Source of the DNA: Rubrobacter tropicus
Lineage (GTDB): Bacteria > Actinomycetota > Rubrobacteria > Rubrobacterales > Rubrobacteraceae
NCBI RefSeq assembly: GCF_011492945.1
Contig: NZ_CP045119.1
Span: 1,860,001-1,924,000, forward strand
DNA: 64,000 bases
Direction of reading: 5' to 3'
Position numbers and translations under genes: made by a program. Position 1 is the stretch's first letter; each line of letters opens with the position of its first letter. Below are positions 1 through 8,827 of this stretch, piece after piece. Below the pieces are notes generated by a model, which worked only from the letters and a program-made list of their open reading frames with translations, had not been told where the DNA came from and did not search any database.

Positions 1-1
1 A

Positions 2-1546
2 GGCCTTGCCCGCTACAATCCAGACGGCTCCCTCGACGGCTCGTTCGGGACCGGGGGTAGGACGACCGCAGACCTCACAGGCGTCAGCGAACAGGTGAGC
101 GCCCTTATCCTCCAGCCCGACGGAAAGATTATCGTTGTCGGTTACGCTTCGGGCGGTAACAGTCAAGATTTCTTGCTGTCTCGCTTCGGGGCCGACGGCT
201 CTCTCGATGCCTCCTTCGGCACCGACGGCACGGTGAGGACCGACCTCTTCTCAAACAACGACTACGCTTACGATGTCGCCCTTCAGACCGACGGAAAGAT
301 CGTGGTCTCGGGACAGAGCAGCGGAGACTTTGCTCTGTCCCGTTACAATAACGATGGGTCTCTCGATGTCTCTTTTGACGGCGACGGCACGCTAGTCACC
401 GACTTCGGTGACTACTCCGAGGGGGCTGCGGGTGTCGCGCTTCAGACGGACGGTAAGATTGTGGCGGTGGGCACGACGGGCTACAACGCCTTCGCCTTGG
501 CCCGCTACAACCCCGACGGGTCTTCGGACGGTTCCTTCGACGGTGACGGCAAGCTCATCAGCAAGATTAGTTCCTCGACCGACGAAGCATACGACGTCGC
601 CGTAGACGCCTCCGACAGGATAGTCGTGGCGGGGAGCGTCAACTACAACGCCGCCCTTGTCCGCTACGATCCCGACGGCACCTTCGACGATACTTTCGGT
701 CAGACCGGCAAGGCCATAAACACGGATGAGGATCGGTACGAGGAATTGGCGATCCAGCCAGACGGCAAGATCGTCGCGCGGAGATATTCGTATCGCTGGG
801 GCGTTGTAAGGCATGAGTCCGACGGGAGCCGCGATGCCTCGCTCGACATAGACTACGGTTGGGGAGGTAGGGTCTATCCTGACGCCTACGGTATGGCCCT
901 GCAGCCCGACGGCAAGATTTTGCTCGCCGGCGGGGTGGAGGACGCCAATGGCTTCAGTGACTTCGCGGTTTCGCGCCACCTGGGAGGTTCCGACGACGCG
1001 GCCCCGCAGACGACCATAACGCGCAAGACGGCGGCGGCGACCACCGATACCTATGCGGATTTCCGATCTGCTTCCAGCGAAACGCGCTCCACGTTCGAGT
1101 GCCGACTTGACAGTGCTGCCACGTTCACGCGCTGTTACGGAGGGCGTGAATACTATTCGCGCCTTGCCGAAGGCACCCACACCTTTGAGGTGAGGGCCAC
1201 CGACGCGGCGGGCAACACCGATCCTACCCCCGCGAAGTGGACCTGGAAGGTCGACCGCACCAAGCCAACCGGACGCGTCGTGATAAACGGCGGGAAGGCC
1301 TCGACCGCGAGCCAGAGGGTCTTCCTGAAGCTCACCGCTTCTGACCCCTCTCCGGCCTCCGGTGCCTACCAGGTGCGCGTGAAGAACGAGAACTCGTACT
1401 ACTACGGTGCCTGGCAATCCCTTACCCCGAGCAAGGCGTGGACCCTTAGTCCGCGTGCGGGCACCAAGACGGTCTCCGTGCAGTTCAGGGACCGCGCCGG
1501 GAACGTCTCGACGACCGCGCTCGACAGGATCGCTTACAGACCATAA
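2..1546 (+). CDS. Delta-60 repeat beta-propeller-like protein, 5' end outside window
   Basis: The frame is open from base 2, so the gene enters from the left edge; a GTG at 95 is internal. The visible part has about six repeats of roughly 55-60 residues, each with a 'LARYNPDGSLD.SF..DG' block followed by 'DVALQTDGKIVV.G'. This is the delta-60 repeat pattern (TIGR02608 type) found in secreted beta-propeller-like proteins. The last ~170 residues switch to Ig-like modules ('FECRLD', 'LAEGTHTFEVRATDAAGNTD', 'KVDRTKPTG') typical of actinobacterial surface proteins. Cell-surface or secreted location is inferred; the signal peptide would lie outside the window. Function is unknown, probably adhesion or glycan binding. 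The next gene follows 55 bases later on the same strand. Confidence 0.85.
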   Translation, partial: GLARYNPDGSLDGSFGTGGRTTADLTGVSEQVSALILQPDGKIIVVGYASGGNSQDFLLSRFGADGSLDASFGTDGTVRTDLFSNNDYAYDVALQTDGKIVVSGQSSGDFALSRYNNDGSLDVSFDGDGTLVTDFGDYSEGAAGVALQTDGKIVAVGTTGYNAFALARYNPDGSSDGSFDGDGKLISKISSSTDEAYDVAVDASDRIVVAGSVNYNAALVRYDPDGTFDDTFGQTGKAINTDEDRYEELAIQPDGKIVARRYSYRWGVVRHESDGSRDASLDIDYGWGGRVYPDAYGMALQPDGKILLAGGVEDANGFSDFAVSRHLGGSDDAAPQTTITRKTAAATTDTYADFRSASSETRSTFECRLDSAATFTRCYGGREYYSRLAEGTHTFEVRATDAAGNTDPTPAKWTWKVDRTKPTGRVVINGGKASTASQRVFLKLTASDPSPASGAYQVRVKNENSYYYGAWQSLTPSKAWTLSPRAGTKTVSVQFRDRAGNVSTTALDRIAYRP

Positions 1547-1601
1547 GACGATTCGGCAACAACTCCCGTCTCAACAACGAACCAGAAGGGAAGGTAGCGA
1601 A

Positions 1602-2036
1602 GTGGACAAGCTCACGATGTCGGAGGGATTCCCTATCCGTCCGGTTTCCGTTCTCCTGGCGGTCCTGGCGGCAGCCCTGATGCTTGCCCTGGCGGGTCCC
1701 GGTGATGGGTCTGCGGTTTCCCCGCGTCCTGCTGAGGCGGCTCCTTCGGTCAAGGTGGCGGTGAACTGTACCGGAAACCCGGAGATTACCCGCGTCACGA
1801 ACAACACGCGCCGAGCCATCACGGTCAAGGCCGTAGGATCGGTCCACCAGCCTCGCTCGAACGAGCCCTTCCGGGTCAACCGCACGCTCAAGAGGGGAAA
1901 GACCGTAGCCTTCGAGAGCGGCTACGCGGCCAACAGTAACACCCTGACTAGGCAGTACATCTACGACAACGAGGTGGGCCGAAACGAAGGCGCGAGGGTC
2001 TACACGTCCGTGGGCGGCTTCGTCGACCGCTGCTAG
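1602..2036 (+). CDS. Small secreted protein, unknown function
   Basis: GTG at 1602 is chosen because GAAGGGAAGG lies 8-15 bases upstream; longer in-frame readings overlap the preceding gene. The 144-residue product starts VDKLTMSEG and has a hydrophobic segment (about residues 17-32, VLLAVLAAALMLALAG) followed by an Ala-rich AEAAP site, a good signal peptide. The mature ~105 residues are basic and contain two cysteines (near 'VNCTGNP' and the C-terminal 'DRC') that could form a disulfide. I recognise no family. It could be co-transcribed with the repeat protein upstream. A perfect palindrome follows the stop codon. Confidence 0.65.
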   Translation: MDKLTMSEGFPIRPVSVLLAVLAAALMLALAGPGDGSAVSPRPAEAAPSVKVAVNCTGNPEITRVTNNTRRAITVKAVGSVHQPRSNEPFRVNRTLKRGKTVAFESGYAANSNTLTRQYIYDNEVGRNEGARVYTSVGGFVDRC

Positions 2037-2059
2037 GGTGCTCCTGATCGCCTTACGGG

Positions 2060-2089
2060 GAGACCGGGTGGATCGATCCACCCGGTCTC
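2060..2089. terminator. Perfect 30-bp palindrome between convergent genes
   Basis: Bases 2060-2089 are an exact inverted repeat with 15-bp arms (GAGACCGGGTGGATC and its complement) and no loop bases. It lies between the stop of the secreted-protein gene and the stop of the nuclease gene on the other strand and is followed by a T/C-rich run. A bidirectional intrinsic terminator is the simplest reading. A protein-binding palindrome is possible. Confidence 0.7.
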
Positions 2090-2136
2090 TCTCGTATTGG
2101 CAGTCGTGTAAGGAGATTGTCGGCCGAGATCAAAAC

Positions 2137-3510
2137 CTATTCGCACGCCAAACCGTCGCCGTCGCCGTCCAGGCCGTCGGGATCTCCCGGCGGGGTCGGG
2201 ATCGGCCCGTCCACCTCGTCGCAGTCTATGTCTCCTCCCCCAGAGGGTGCCCCTCCGCCGCCGCTGGGTGCCGGCGACGAGGCGCTCGGTGAGGCGGAAG
2301 ACGTCGGGCTCGCTGAGGACGTGGGCGAGGCTTCCGACCCGCCCGGCGGCAGGTCCTCGCAGGCCACGCCCGGATCTCCCGTGTAGCTTTCTCCCTGTGG
2401 ACCGTCCAGTCCATTCGGGTCGGAGGTGTCCTGATCGTAGACGGCCTGCGCCTCCTCCTGGGTGTCGAAGTCCGAGCAGTCGAGGTCACCAGAGGAGGGA
2501 GCCGGTGCGGGCGCAGGATCGGGACTTGCCGAGGCTGACGCGTCCGGGGAGGAAGGTTCGGGTTTCGGTTCGGGTTGTGGAACAGGCTCGGGTTCCGGCT
2601 GCGGCTCTGGTTCTGGGGCGGGACGAGGCGCGGGTTCCCGTCGTTCCTCACAACCTGGAGTACCGTCGCCTATGCCGTTGCCCCGGTCGGCCAGCTCGCA
2701 CTGGTCGTCCTCGGAGAGGCCCCAGATGCCGAGGTTCGCGTCCCTGGCCTCCTCCTGGAACGCCCGGAAGCGCTCCTCGTACCTCGCGTTCGGATCGACG
2801 GTGTAGACCTGGGCGTAGCCGCCCTCCACGAGCTCCCCGTTGAACATCTCGTCGCCCGCCAGGTAAACGTAGGCTAAGAGCCGCCCGTACTGGTCGGTCC
2901 TCTCCTCGTCGAACTCCAGCTCTACCTTCTCGCCTTCGAGCACGGAGGTCGCGTAGTTTGAGGACTCGGGTCCGTAGGGCTCTACGTCTTCGCTCGGGTC
3001 CACGGTCTCCGGGGTGTCCACCCCGATCAGGCGCACGTCCTCCACTCCGTCCACGGCCGGCTCTATCTCTACGGTGTCGCCGTCAACGACCCTCGTTACC
3101 GTGGCCGTGGCGTCGTAGCGGCCTTCGTCTTCGTCCTCTTCCGGCTTCGGCGCTGGCTTGGCCTTCTTCTCCTCGGTGGGCTTGGGCTTCGGCGCGACGG
3201 CTGCTTGCTCGTCCTGCCCCGTCGAGCCAGCCTGTTCTTGACCACCGCCGTAAAGGGCTCCCGATATGCCACTGAACGCGAGGACTAGTACGAGCGAGGA
3301 CCCGGCAATAATGCCCCACGTCCTAAGCGGCCTCCGCCGAAGGATACGAATAATCAGGGCGAAGATGGCGACGACGAGCGCCAGGAACGCCAGGACCACC
3401 ATCAGGGGACTCGCCACGATGCAGAGGACGAGCAAGAGAAGGGCCGCGAAAGCGAGCAACACCTTCGCGGCGGTCGAGAGGGCACCAATCCTCGCAAGCA
3501 AGTTGCCCAA
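2137..3510 (-). CDS. Membrane-anchored or secreted thermonuclease with two excalibur domains
   Basis: 457 residues. The N-terminus has hydrophobic segments at about 14-57 and 65-88, then a charged Lys/Pro/Glu linker. A staphylococcal-nuclease (SNase) domain spans about 131-265. The expected active-site blocks are visible: 'VVDGDTVEI', 'VRLIGVDTPE' (R, D, T, E) and 'RTDQYGRLLAYV' (second Arg). Next comes a long Pro/Glu linker, then an excalibur calcium-binding domain ([18 protein letters not shown]... through CEDLP), a Ser/Ala/Pro linker and a second short excalibur motif ending DGDGDGLACE. The family makes calcium-dependent extracellular nucleases that cut DNA and RNA, for nutrient scavenging or eDNA turnover. 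It is transcribed toward the palindrome at 2060, and a good sigma70-type promoter lies about 77 bases upstream. Confidence 0.85.
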   Translation of the reverse strand: MGNLLARIGALSTAAKVLLAFAALLLLVLCIVASPLMVVLAFLALVVAIFALIIRILRRRPLRTWGIIAGSSLVLVLAFSGISGALYGGGQEQAGSTGQDEQAAVAPKPKPTEEKKAKPAPKPEEDEDEGRYDATATVTRVVDGDTVEIEPAVDGVEDVRLIGVDTPETVDPSEDVEPYGPESSNYATSVLEGEKVELEFDEERTDQYGRLLAYVYLAGDEMFNGELVEGGYAQVYTVDPNARYEERFRAFQEEARDANLGIWGLSEDDQCELADRGNGIGDGTPGCEERREPAPRPAPEPEPQPEPEPVPQPEPKPEPSSPDASASASPDPAPAPAPSSGDLDCSDFDTQEEAQAVYDQDTSDPNGLDGPQGESYTGDPGVACEDLPPGGSEASPTSSASPTSSASPSASSPAPSGGGGAPSGGGDIDCDEVDGPIPTPPGDPDGLDGDGDGLACE

Positions 3511-3859
3511 CGCGCGACGCCCCCTTTACGTCAAACCCAAACAGCGCGGGGAGGAACGAGCATCTTCCCCTTCCCGGACACGGGGCATGTTAAATGTCTG
3601 ACAAGCCCGCGTCAACGCTTTTTGTCCGGTCCAAGGTGACGAACGTTGACGTCTCGGGTGGCTATGGGAAGTGGAACGTCATGAGTTGGCCTCCAGGTTA
3701 GCGACCGTCCGGCCCAGACCGTCAGGACCGAAGTCGTTGGGGAGACGTGAAGGCGGGACTGGTCTAGGTTACGAGGTAAACGTAGCTAATCGCCGACCAA
3801 GATGCGGCGGATGTGCTGAACTTTGAGCATACGGTGGACCTGTAAGAACAGCTTCTCTG
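3511..3859. other. Non-coding stretch upstream of the nuclease gene
   Basis: 349 bases between two minus-strand genes. Apart from the promoter at 3587-3615 I see no gene, strong hairpin or repeat. Base composition is slightly richer in A/T than the flanks. Confidence 0.5.
3587..3615 (-). promoter_or_regulatory. Putative promoter for the excalibur nuclease
   Basis: Read on the minus strand: TTGACG (3615-3610), 17 bases, TAACAT (3592-3587). This is close to the sigma70/SigA consensus and about 77 bases before the nuclease start at 3510. Confidence 0.55.
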
Positions 3860-5497
3860 CTAGAGTTCGCCCCCCTCTCGCTCATAAGCTGATGCCGCCC
3901 GGTCCAAGAACTCACTAAACTTCTCGTTAAGCCGTTTCTTGCGCTCGTAGATCGGCCTTAGCTGCTCCACCTCTCGCTCAAGCTCGTACATCCTCCGAGG
4001 CCGCGTATTAGGGTTCCTCATGGCCTCGTTGAGAGCGCGTCTGGCAGGCGCGTATTGTTTAGCCGTCTCCGTCAGCTCCACGGTTAGGTCTTTGCTGGCG
4101 TGAAACCCCTGCGTGAGAAGCCGCTGTAAGGTCGCGTAGCCGCCCTCATCTAGCAGGTCCTCGTTCTCGTTCATGAACTTTTGCGCTTCACGCTCGGCCT
4201 CGCTAGGGGTTTGGTCCACTAGTGCCGCTCCTTCCGCTTCCACCTCAGCTTCTAGGGCTTCTGGCTTCGCTCGCCAAGAACGCACCGTGGTCGCAGCCGC
4301 AGCCGAGTCCAATGCAGCGAGGCGTTCCCGCGTCTCGTAGTAGAAGAACATGTGGTTGCTCTCGATTCTCTTGCGGTCCTCAAGCCATTCCTTGTACGCC
4401 CCTCGGGCCGTCATGCCCGTAGTGGTTCCGCTTCCCAACAGGACCGAGGCGGCGTCGGGCAGGCCCGCCAAGGTGCTTATCATTACGCCGAGCCCGGTCG
4501 CCCAGTCCCCCGGTCTAATGCCCTTGAACAGAAGTGACCTTAACGATCCATTGTCCTGGACGGCTTCCTCTATTTCGAGCACGGCAGGTTTCACGACCTT
4601 GCGGAACTCCTTGTCGGCATCGCTGGGGAAGTCCTCGTCCCACGCCGCCGAGCGGATGTCTTCCGACATCCCTATGACCGCTCCCCGAAAACGGATCAGC
4701 GGGCTTTCGAGTTCACGGCGGATGTCGAGTATCTCCTTGACGGTCGCCTTCTCGAACAGCGGCAGTTGGCGCAGGAGGTCGGAGGCAAGGCCGCTGTGCC
4801 TCCCGCGTGCTTCCCCGCTCTCGGTGGGCGACACCACCCCGGCCTCCATCCCCGTTCTGACGAGATTGCCGGACATCTGATCGAACAGGGGGTTGGTATC
4901 GCCGTCGGCCACCGCATCGCCGATCAGGTTCAAGAACTCCCAGAAGAGGTCCTCGACGAACTCCTCTTGTCTCCGGTCTTGGTCCTCCGGCCCTAGTCCG
5001 CCCATCCTCTCCACCCCGCCGGCCTCGAACCGGTGCAGGTCGAGGAGTCCGGTGTCCACGGCCTCCATGATCCCGTCTGCTCCTGCTACGCGGAGGAACT
5101 CACCGATGCCTTCCTCGAACTTGGCCCATATTCGTCTCATGCCCGCCTGCACCTCGAACATGGTTTGTATCTGAGCCTTGCTACGTGTCCCTCCTCTGCG
5201 TCTCTGCAAATCCCGGTACGTTGTCACGAATTCGCGCATGTTGACCGCTGCTTCGGGGTTGGTCGAGGCCAAGTCCTCAAAATACTGCCTCAAGAACTCC
5301 ATACGCTGGCGGTTCGAGGCATCCTTGAGCTTGGCAAACTCCAGGGCCAGGGAGGACCCGATGCTGCACAACCGGACCCGATCCGCGTAGAGAAGTCCGG
5401 CCTTGACCAGCAGAAGATCGTTCTCCAGGCTGAGCTGTCCGACGGTGGGGTGGAGGCCCAGTCCTGTGCCGATGGTGAAGTGTAAGGGCCTCGACAT
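3860..5497 (-). CDS. Unknown protein, about 545 residues, mostly alpha-helical
   Basis: The open frame begins at 5539, but ATG at 5497 (MSRPLHFTIGTGLGL) is preferred because the preceding residues look non-coding; its Shine-Dalgarno (GAGAT) is weak. The protein opens with a segment of the form 'SLENDLLLVKAGLLYADRVRLCSIGSSLALEFA', followed by long helical stretches rich in Glu/Arg/Leu. One moderately hydrophobic patch lies at 'GDWATGLGVMISTLAGLPDAASVLLGS'. The C-terminal ~150 residues are strongly charged and likely coiled coil ('RRMYELEREVEQLRPIYERKKRLNEKF'). I recognise no family or catalytic motif. It is isolated from its neighbours by about 120-350 bases on each side. Confidence 0.7.
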   Translation of the reverse strand: MSRPLHFTIGTGLGLHPTVGQLSLENDLLLVKAGLLYADRVRLCSIGSSLALEFAKLKDASNRQRMEFLRQYFEDLASTNPEAAVNMREFVTTYRDLQRRRGGTRSKAQIQTMFEVQAGMRRIWAKFEEGIGEFLRVAGADGIMEAVDTGLLDLHRFEAGGVERMGGLGPEDQDRRQEEFVEDLFWEFLNLIGDAVADGDTNPLFDQMSGNLVRTGMEAGVVSPTESGEARGRHSGLASDLLRQLPLFEKATVKEILDIRRELESPLIRFRGAVIGMSEDIRSAAWDEDFPSDADKEFRKVVKPAVLEIEEAVQDNGSLRSLLFKGIRPGDWATGLGVMISTLAGLPDAASVLLGSGTTTGMTARGAYKEWLEDRKRIESNHMFFYYETRERLAALDSAAAATTVRSWRAKPEALEAEVEAEGAALVDQTPSEAEREAQKFMNENEDLLDEGGYATLQRLLTQGFHASKDLTVELTETAKQYAPARRALNEAMRNPNTRPRRMYELEREVEQLRPIYERKKRLNEKFSEFLDRAASAYEREGGEL

Positions 5498-5663
5498 ATC
5501 TCTAATAAGGAAGTGTAGCCGAACTGTCCCGGACCTCAAGAGGCACCTTGGTCCTCACGAGGCGAGCGAGTCGAGTCGGCTTGCCACCGACTTCATAAGG
5601 CCGTAGCGCGGTTCGTAGTGACCATGAGAGAATGTCTTCGTTTGCAACCGAGGGAGGCGGTTC

Positions 5664-6143
5664 GTGTTCACAAGATGGTACGCGCGTGCGGCTTTGGTCG
5701 TGCTGGTGTTTGCCTTGGGGTTCTCCGGTCGTATCGCGTTCGAGAACGTCAAGAACCCGGAACCCGTCATCGCTGCGGCCCAGGCGCAGGAGTCGGATGA
5801 CCTCTACGACTGCGCGAACTTCGCCACGCAGGAAGAGGCACAGGCCGTCTACGATCAGGACACGACCGACCCCTACGGCCTCGACGGGCAGCCGGGCACG
5901 GCGTTCACGGGCGAGCAGGGCGTCGCGTGCGAAGAGCTGCCCAGTTCCGGTACGGACGACGACAACACGAGCGCCACGGGCGACCAGTACGACAACGACG
6001 ATGGCAGCACGCGCAACCCTCGACGGGATAACGACCTCATGAAGTCCGGTGGCCCCGCGCACGGTCCCGCGCCGTTCATGCCGGATGGTAGCTGCCCGAA
6101 GGAGTATCCGGTCGTGAAGGCGGACGGCTGCTACACGCGCTAG
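5664..6143 (+). CDS. Small secreted or anchored excalibur-domain protein
   Basis: GTG at 5664 with GGGAGGCGG just upstream. 159 residues: an N-terminal signal or anchor helix ([16 protein letters not shown], about 7-22), then one excalibur calcium-binding domain ('[21 protein letters not shown]' through 'GVACEELP', about 46-93), then a low-complexity Asp/Asn/Thr/Gly stretch and a Cys-containing tail ('[19 protein letters not shown]'). Its excalibur domain is nearly the same as the one in the nuclease at 2137-3510, so the two look like recent relatives. The likely location is extracytoplasmic; function beyond calcium binding is unknown. Confidence 0.75.
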   Translation: MFTRWYARAALVVLVFALGFSGRIAFENVKNPEPVIAAAQAQESDDLYDCANFATQEEAQAVYDQDTTDPYGLDGQPGTAFTGEQGVACEELPSSGTDDDNTSATGDQYDNDDGSTRNPRRDNDLMKSGGPAHGPAPFMPDGSCPKEYPVVKADGCYTR

Positions 6144-6339
6144 ATTTGACGTCGAACGGATGCAGAGCACAACTGGCACGGGCATTGAGGACGGCGAGGT
6201 GCTCGTGGTCGAGGAGATAGTGGTGCCAGCCGAGGAGGTCGGCGTCCAGGGAGAGGCGATCTTTGCCTTACACTCTCCCCAAAGACAAAGTAGGCGGCAT
6301 CCTTACGAGGGTTCGCGAAGAAGAGATGAGACATAGGGT

Positions 6340-7587
6340 TTGATACGGGCCCTGACAAGCTCGCTCCTCCTGGTCTTGGCGAGCTTCGCCCTCGTCGTGA
6401 TGGTGCAGAATCTCCTTGGGTGGACCTTCCTCTCCGGCGACCCCGAGACCGTTTCGACCTTCCTGTCTTCCCTGGCGCAGTTCGCGGCCATACCCGTGAC
6501 CATAGCCTTCGGCGTCGTGGTCGTGGTCATCCAGCAGCAGGCCGCCACGTACACCGGCAGGGCGGGGGCCCTGGTCGTGACCAGTCCGGGCTTCATGTTC
6601 GTCGTCGCCTTGCTCTTCGAGGTGCCCGCTTTCTGCATCCTCCTTTTAGGAGCCCTTGATCTGAGCGGTCAGAGCGTTGGCGAGTCCACCAAAGAATGGG
6701 CGGTGGGGGCGGTGGGACCCGTACTCTTGACCTTCGTGGCCTTGGGGGTGTTTTCTTCCGCGTGGTTCAGGAGGCTGAGCCCGGCGGAGTTCTGCGGGTT
6801 CATGGCGACCAGGGCCGTGGAAGGGCTGAAATCCGGGAACCGCGACGCTGTCTCCCTGGCGGTCCGGGGGCTCGGGGAGTCTTTGAATAACCTGGCCCTT
6901 TCCACGGACTATACGAGTCTCCACCTTTGCATGAACTTCGTCACCCGGTTCCTGAAAGACTACATCTTGGAGCAGAAACCGCGCCTGCTACGCGAAAATC
7001 CCGGCTTCTTCGAGTACCGGTTTCCCGAGAAGCGCACGGATAGCGCGTGGGTCGAGCGGGAGGCTTGCACCTTCGTGAAGGACGCCACGGACGCCCTGCT
7101 GGGAAAGCTGGGCCCCGCAGAGAGCATCTACTATCTGGTGGACGGCCTCCTGCCCTTCGGCGGTGCCGCCATGAACGCCGGAGACGGGGAGGCGTTGGAG
7201 GTCCTGGCAGAAGCCTTCGTCGAGATGGGGACGACCGAAAGGACGTTCGGGATGAGCGTCAATTTCAACACGAGGCCGCTGGAACGTTCCGCCGAAGGGG
7301 TTATATGGGCCCGACAGAACGGTCACCATGAGGCCGGTGATCTACTTTCGGCGGTGTTCTTCGTCCTGTTTGCGTACCTCGACTACCACGTCCGCAGCAT
7401 GGGACCCGAAAGGAAGTTTTCGTCGAATCTCCACGAGGCGAAGGCCAAGGAACTGAAGGATGCCGGCGTAGATTTTGCAAGGGCGGCAAAGGAATCGCGT
7501 GAGAAGTTCCAGGGATTCTGGATTATCCGCTTTCCAGATGCCGACGCCGAACGAGAAGAGGCGTTGAAAAGGCTGAACCGACTATAG
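6340..7587 (+). CDS. DUF2254-like membrane protein
   Basis: TTG at 6340 gives 415 residues. Four hydrophobic helices lie in the first ~145 residues (about 3-22, 45-66, 80-108, 125-145). The central block 'AQFAAIPVTIAFGVVVVVIQQQAATYTGRAGALVVTSPGFMF' resembles the DUF2254 layout. The remaining ~270 residues are soluble and helical. The DUF2254 match is by architecture and partial sequence feel, not a search. No substrate is known for the family. The Shine-Dalgarno is weak, and 6144-6339 upstream shows no gene. Confidence 0.65.
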   Translation: MIRALTSSLLLVLASFALVVMVQNLLGWTFLSGDPETVSTFLSSLAQFAAIPVTIAFGVVVVVIQQQAATYTGRAGALVVTSPGFMFVVALLFEVPAFCILLLGALDLSGQSVGESTKEWAVGAVGPVLLTFVALGVFSSAWFRRLSPAEFCGFMATRAVEGLKSGNRDAVSLAVRGLGESLNNLALSTDYTSLHLCMNFVTRFLKDYILEQKPRLLRENPGFFEYRFPEKRTDSAWVEREACTFVKDATDALLGKLGPAESIYYLVDGLLPFGGAAMNAGDGEALEVLAEAFVEMGTTERTFGMSVNFNTRPLERSAEGVIWARQNGHHEAGDLLSAVFFVLFAYLDYHVRSMGPERKFSSNLHEAKAKELKDAGVDFARAAKESREKFQGFWIIRFPDADAEREEALKRLNRL

Positions 7588-7791
7588 TCGGTTAGAATTG
7601 TTTCTTAGGCCACCACGATGAAGGGTGCCCCCGGTTCGTCGCCCGCGAGCTGGTGCCCCCGTTGGCTAAGGCGACCACGCGGGAAAGCTACGATCTTTTC
7701 GCTTGATATGCTCTCGGAGGGGGAGTCAGGTCTGCGATAACGGTGAGAATCGAAGCCGCCACCGAGGAAGCGTGTCGCGCTCAAGCCAAGA

Positions 7792-8109
7792 TCAGTCTTG
7801 GGCCATCTCGTCCAGGTTGTTGCCGGACCTGCCGTCAGGGTTGGTGCGAAGGTACTCGCCGCCGTCCTTCTTCTTGACCGCGTGGGCGTTCTCCAGCCCG
7901 CCTCGCTTCGCGATCTCTATGGCCTTGTTTACGTCGGTGAAGTTCCGATTGCCTTCGAGCCTCACATGGCTGATGTTGCCCTCGTGATCTTGCCTCGCGT
8001 CAACGACCTTCCTCTTCCCAGCCACAAGCATTCCTTTCACGAACTCTATTGCCTCGAATATTACTATGATGACTAGGGTTTGCGCAAAAACAGAGGTAAG
8101 TAAGGACAT
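7792..8109 (-). CDS. DUF3892 family small protein with N-terminal membrane helix
   Basis: 105 residues. The first ~30 are hydrophobic (TLVIIVIFEAIEFVKGMLVAG). The rest matches the DUF3892 pattern: 'DARQDHEGNISHVRLEG', 'DVNKAIEIAKRGGLENAHAV', then 'GGEYLRTNPDGRSGNNLDEM'. DUF3892 domains are short and of unknown function; fusion to a membrane helix is less usual. It lies in the accessory region with no close operon partner. Confidence 0.65.
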   Translation of the reverse strand: MSLLTSVFAQTLVIIVIFEAIEFVKGMLVAGKRKVVDARQDHEGNISHVRLEGNRNFTDVNKAIEIAKRGGLENAHAVKKKDGGEYLRTNPDGRSGNNLDEMAQD

Positions 8110-8274
8110 GAGTTTGACGATCCAGAAGCTGAAGGCGCTCCCGCAAGTTTGCTTGCTGCGTGAAATCTATTTGGAGGGTGAATGTCCCAAGGAGATCGTC
8201 GCGAGAAGACGGTAATCTTGGAGCGTGAGAGCCCCGGCCGCCACTGTTGTGCCCGTCCGAAGGCGTCAACAATG

Positions 8275-8333
8275 GCGGCGAAGTTGGCTTCTAAGAAAAA
8301 GATACCCAGGACCTTAGACGCCAACTTCGCCGC
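8275..8333. repeat. 14-bp inverted repeat with 31-base spacer
   Basis: GCGGCGAAGTTGGC at 8275-8288 is exactly complementary to 8320-8333. It lies downstream of the stop of the gene at 8393-8662. It could be a large-loop terminator, a protein-binding site or a recombination site. Confidence 0.5.
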
Positions 8334-8392
8334 TCAGAGGCGAATACAGAGTGGCTAGGAGCCCTCGAAGGCGCCCTTCGTTGCCCGAAGGG

Positions 8393-8662
8393 TCAAGCCA
8401 GACCCAACGTCTCTTCCCAGCGTCTCTTAAAAGACTCCCAAGAGGCCAGCGCGTCTTCCCAGCCGTCGTGGAGGTCGCTGAAATGGAAGAGCTTGCCGTC
8501 AGTCAGGCGGCGGGCGGAGACCGTGTAAACGTCCCCGTCGATCTGCCTGATCTCTCCCGCGAGATGGAGATCCAGGCCGGTAGGGTCATCGAAGACGCAG
8601 AAGCGGACCAGTCGGGAGCATGAGCCCGTATCGTCGGGGAAGAGGGTGGTCTCGTCGGTCAC
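8393..8662 (-). CDS. Small acidic unknown protein
   Basis: The open frame reaches 8794, but GTG at 8662 is preceded by GAGGAAAGGAC at good spacing, and the region above it is the A/T-rich divergent control region. The product has 89 residues (VTDETTLFPDDTGSCSRLVRF...). It contains a beta-rich segment ('LDLHLAGEIRQIDGDVYTVSARRLTDGKLFHF') and a Trp-rich helical end ('HDGWEDALASWESFKRRWEETLGLA'). I recognise no family. It is divergent from the excisionase-like gene at 8828. Confidence 0.55.
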   Translation of the reverse strand: MTDETTLFPDDTGSCSRLVRFCVFDDPTGLDLHLAGEIRQIDGDVYTVSARRLTDGKLFHFSDLHDGWEDALASWESFKRRWEETLGLA

Positions 8663-8735
8663 GCGGTTCGTCCTTTCCTCGGCCTGGCTCCGAAGCGTTG
8701 GGTCGCACCGCCAGGGCCATTTTCTGTACCTACAC

Positions 8736-8761
8736 ATTGTCTCAATATTGTTTACGTTTGT
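8736..8761 (+). promoter_or_regulatory. Three WTTGT repeats in a divergent control region
   Basis: ATTGT (8736), ATTGT (8747) and TTTGT (8757) sit 11 and 10 bases apart, on one DNA face, in the A/T-rich gap between 8662(-) and 8828(+). This is a plausible operator for the small HTH protein encoded at 8828. Confidence 0.35.
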
Positions 8762-8827
8762 CAAATAGAGTGTTAGGATTACAAGTAAGAACAAGAGGCT
8801 TCAAAAGATCAAGAAAAGGGGCCAGAA

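Noticed and set aside
392-1417. Long minus-strand frame across the delta-60 repeat gene
   Set aside because: Antisense shadow of a GC-rich coding repeat; low-complexity product without ribosome site.
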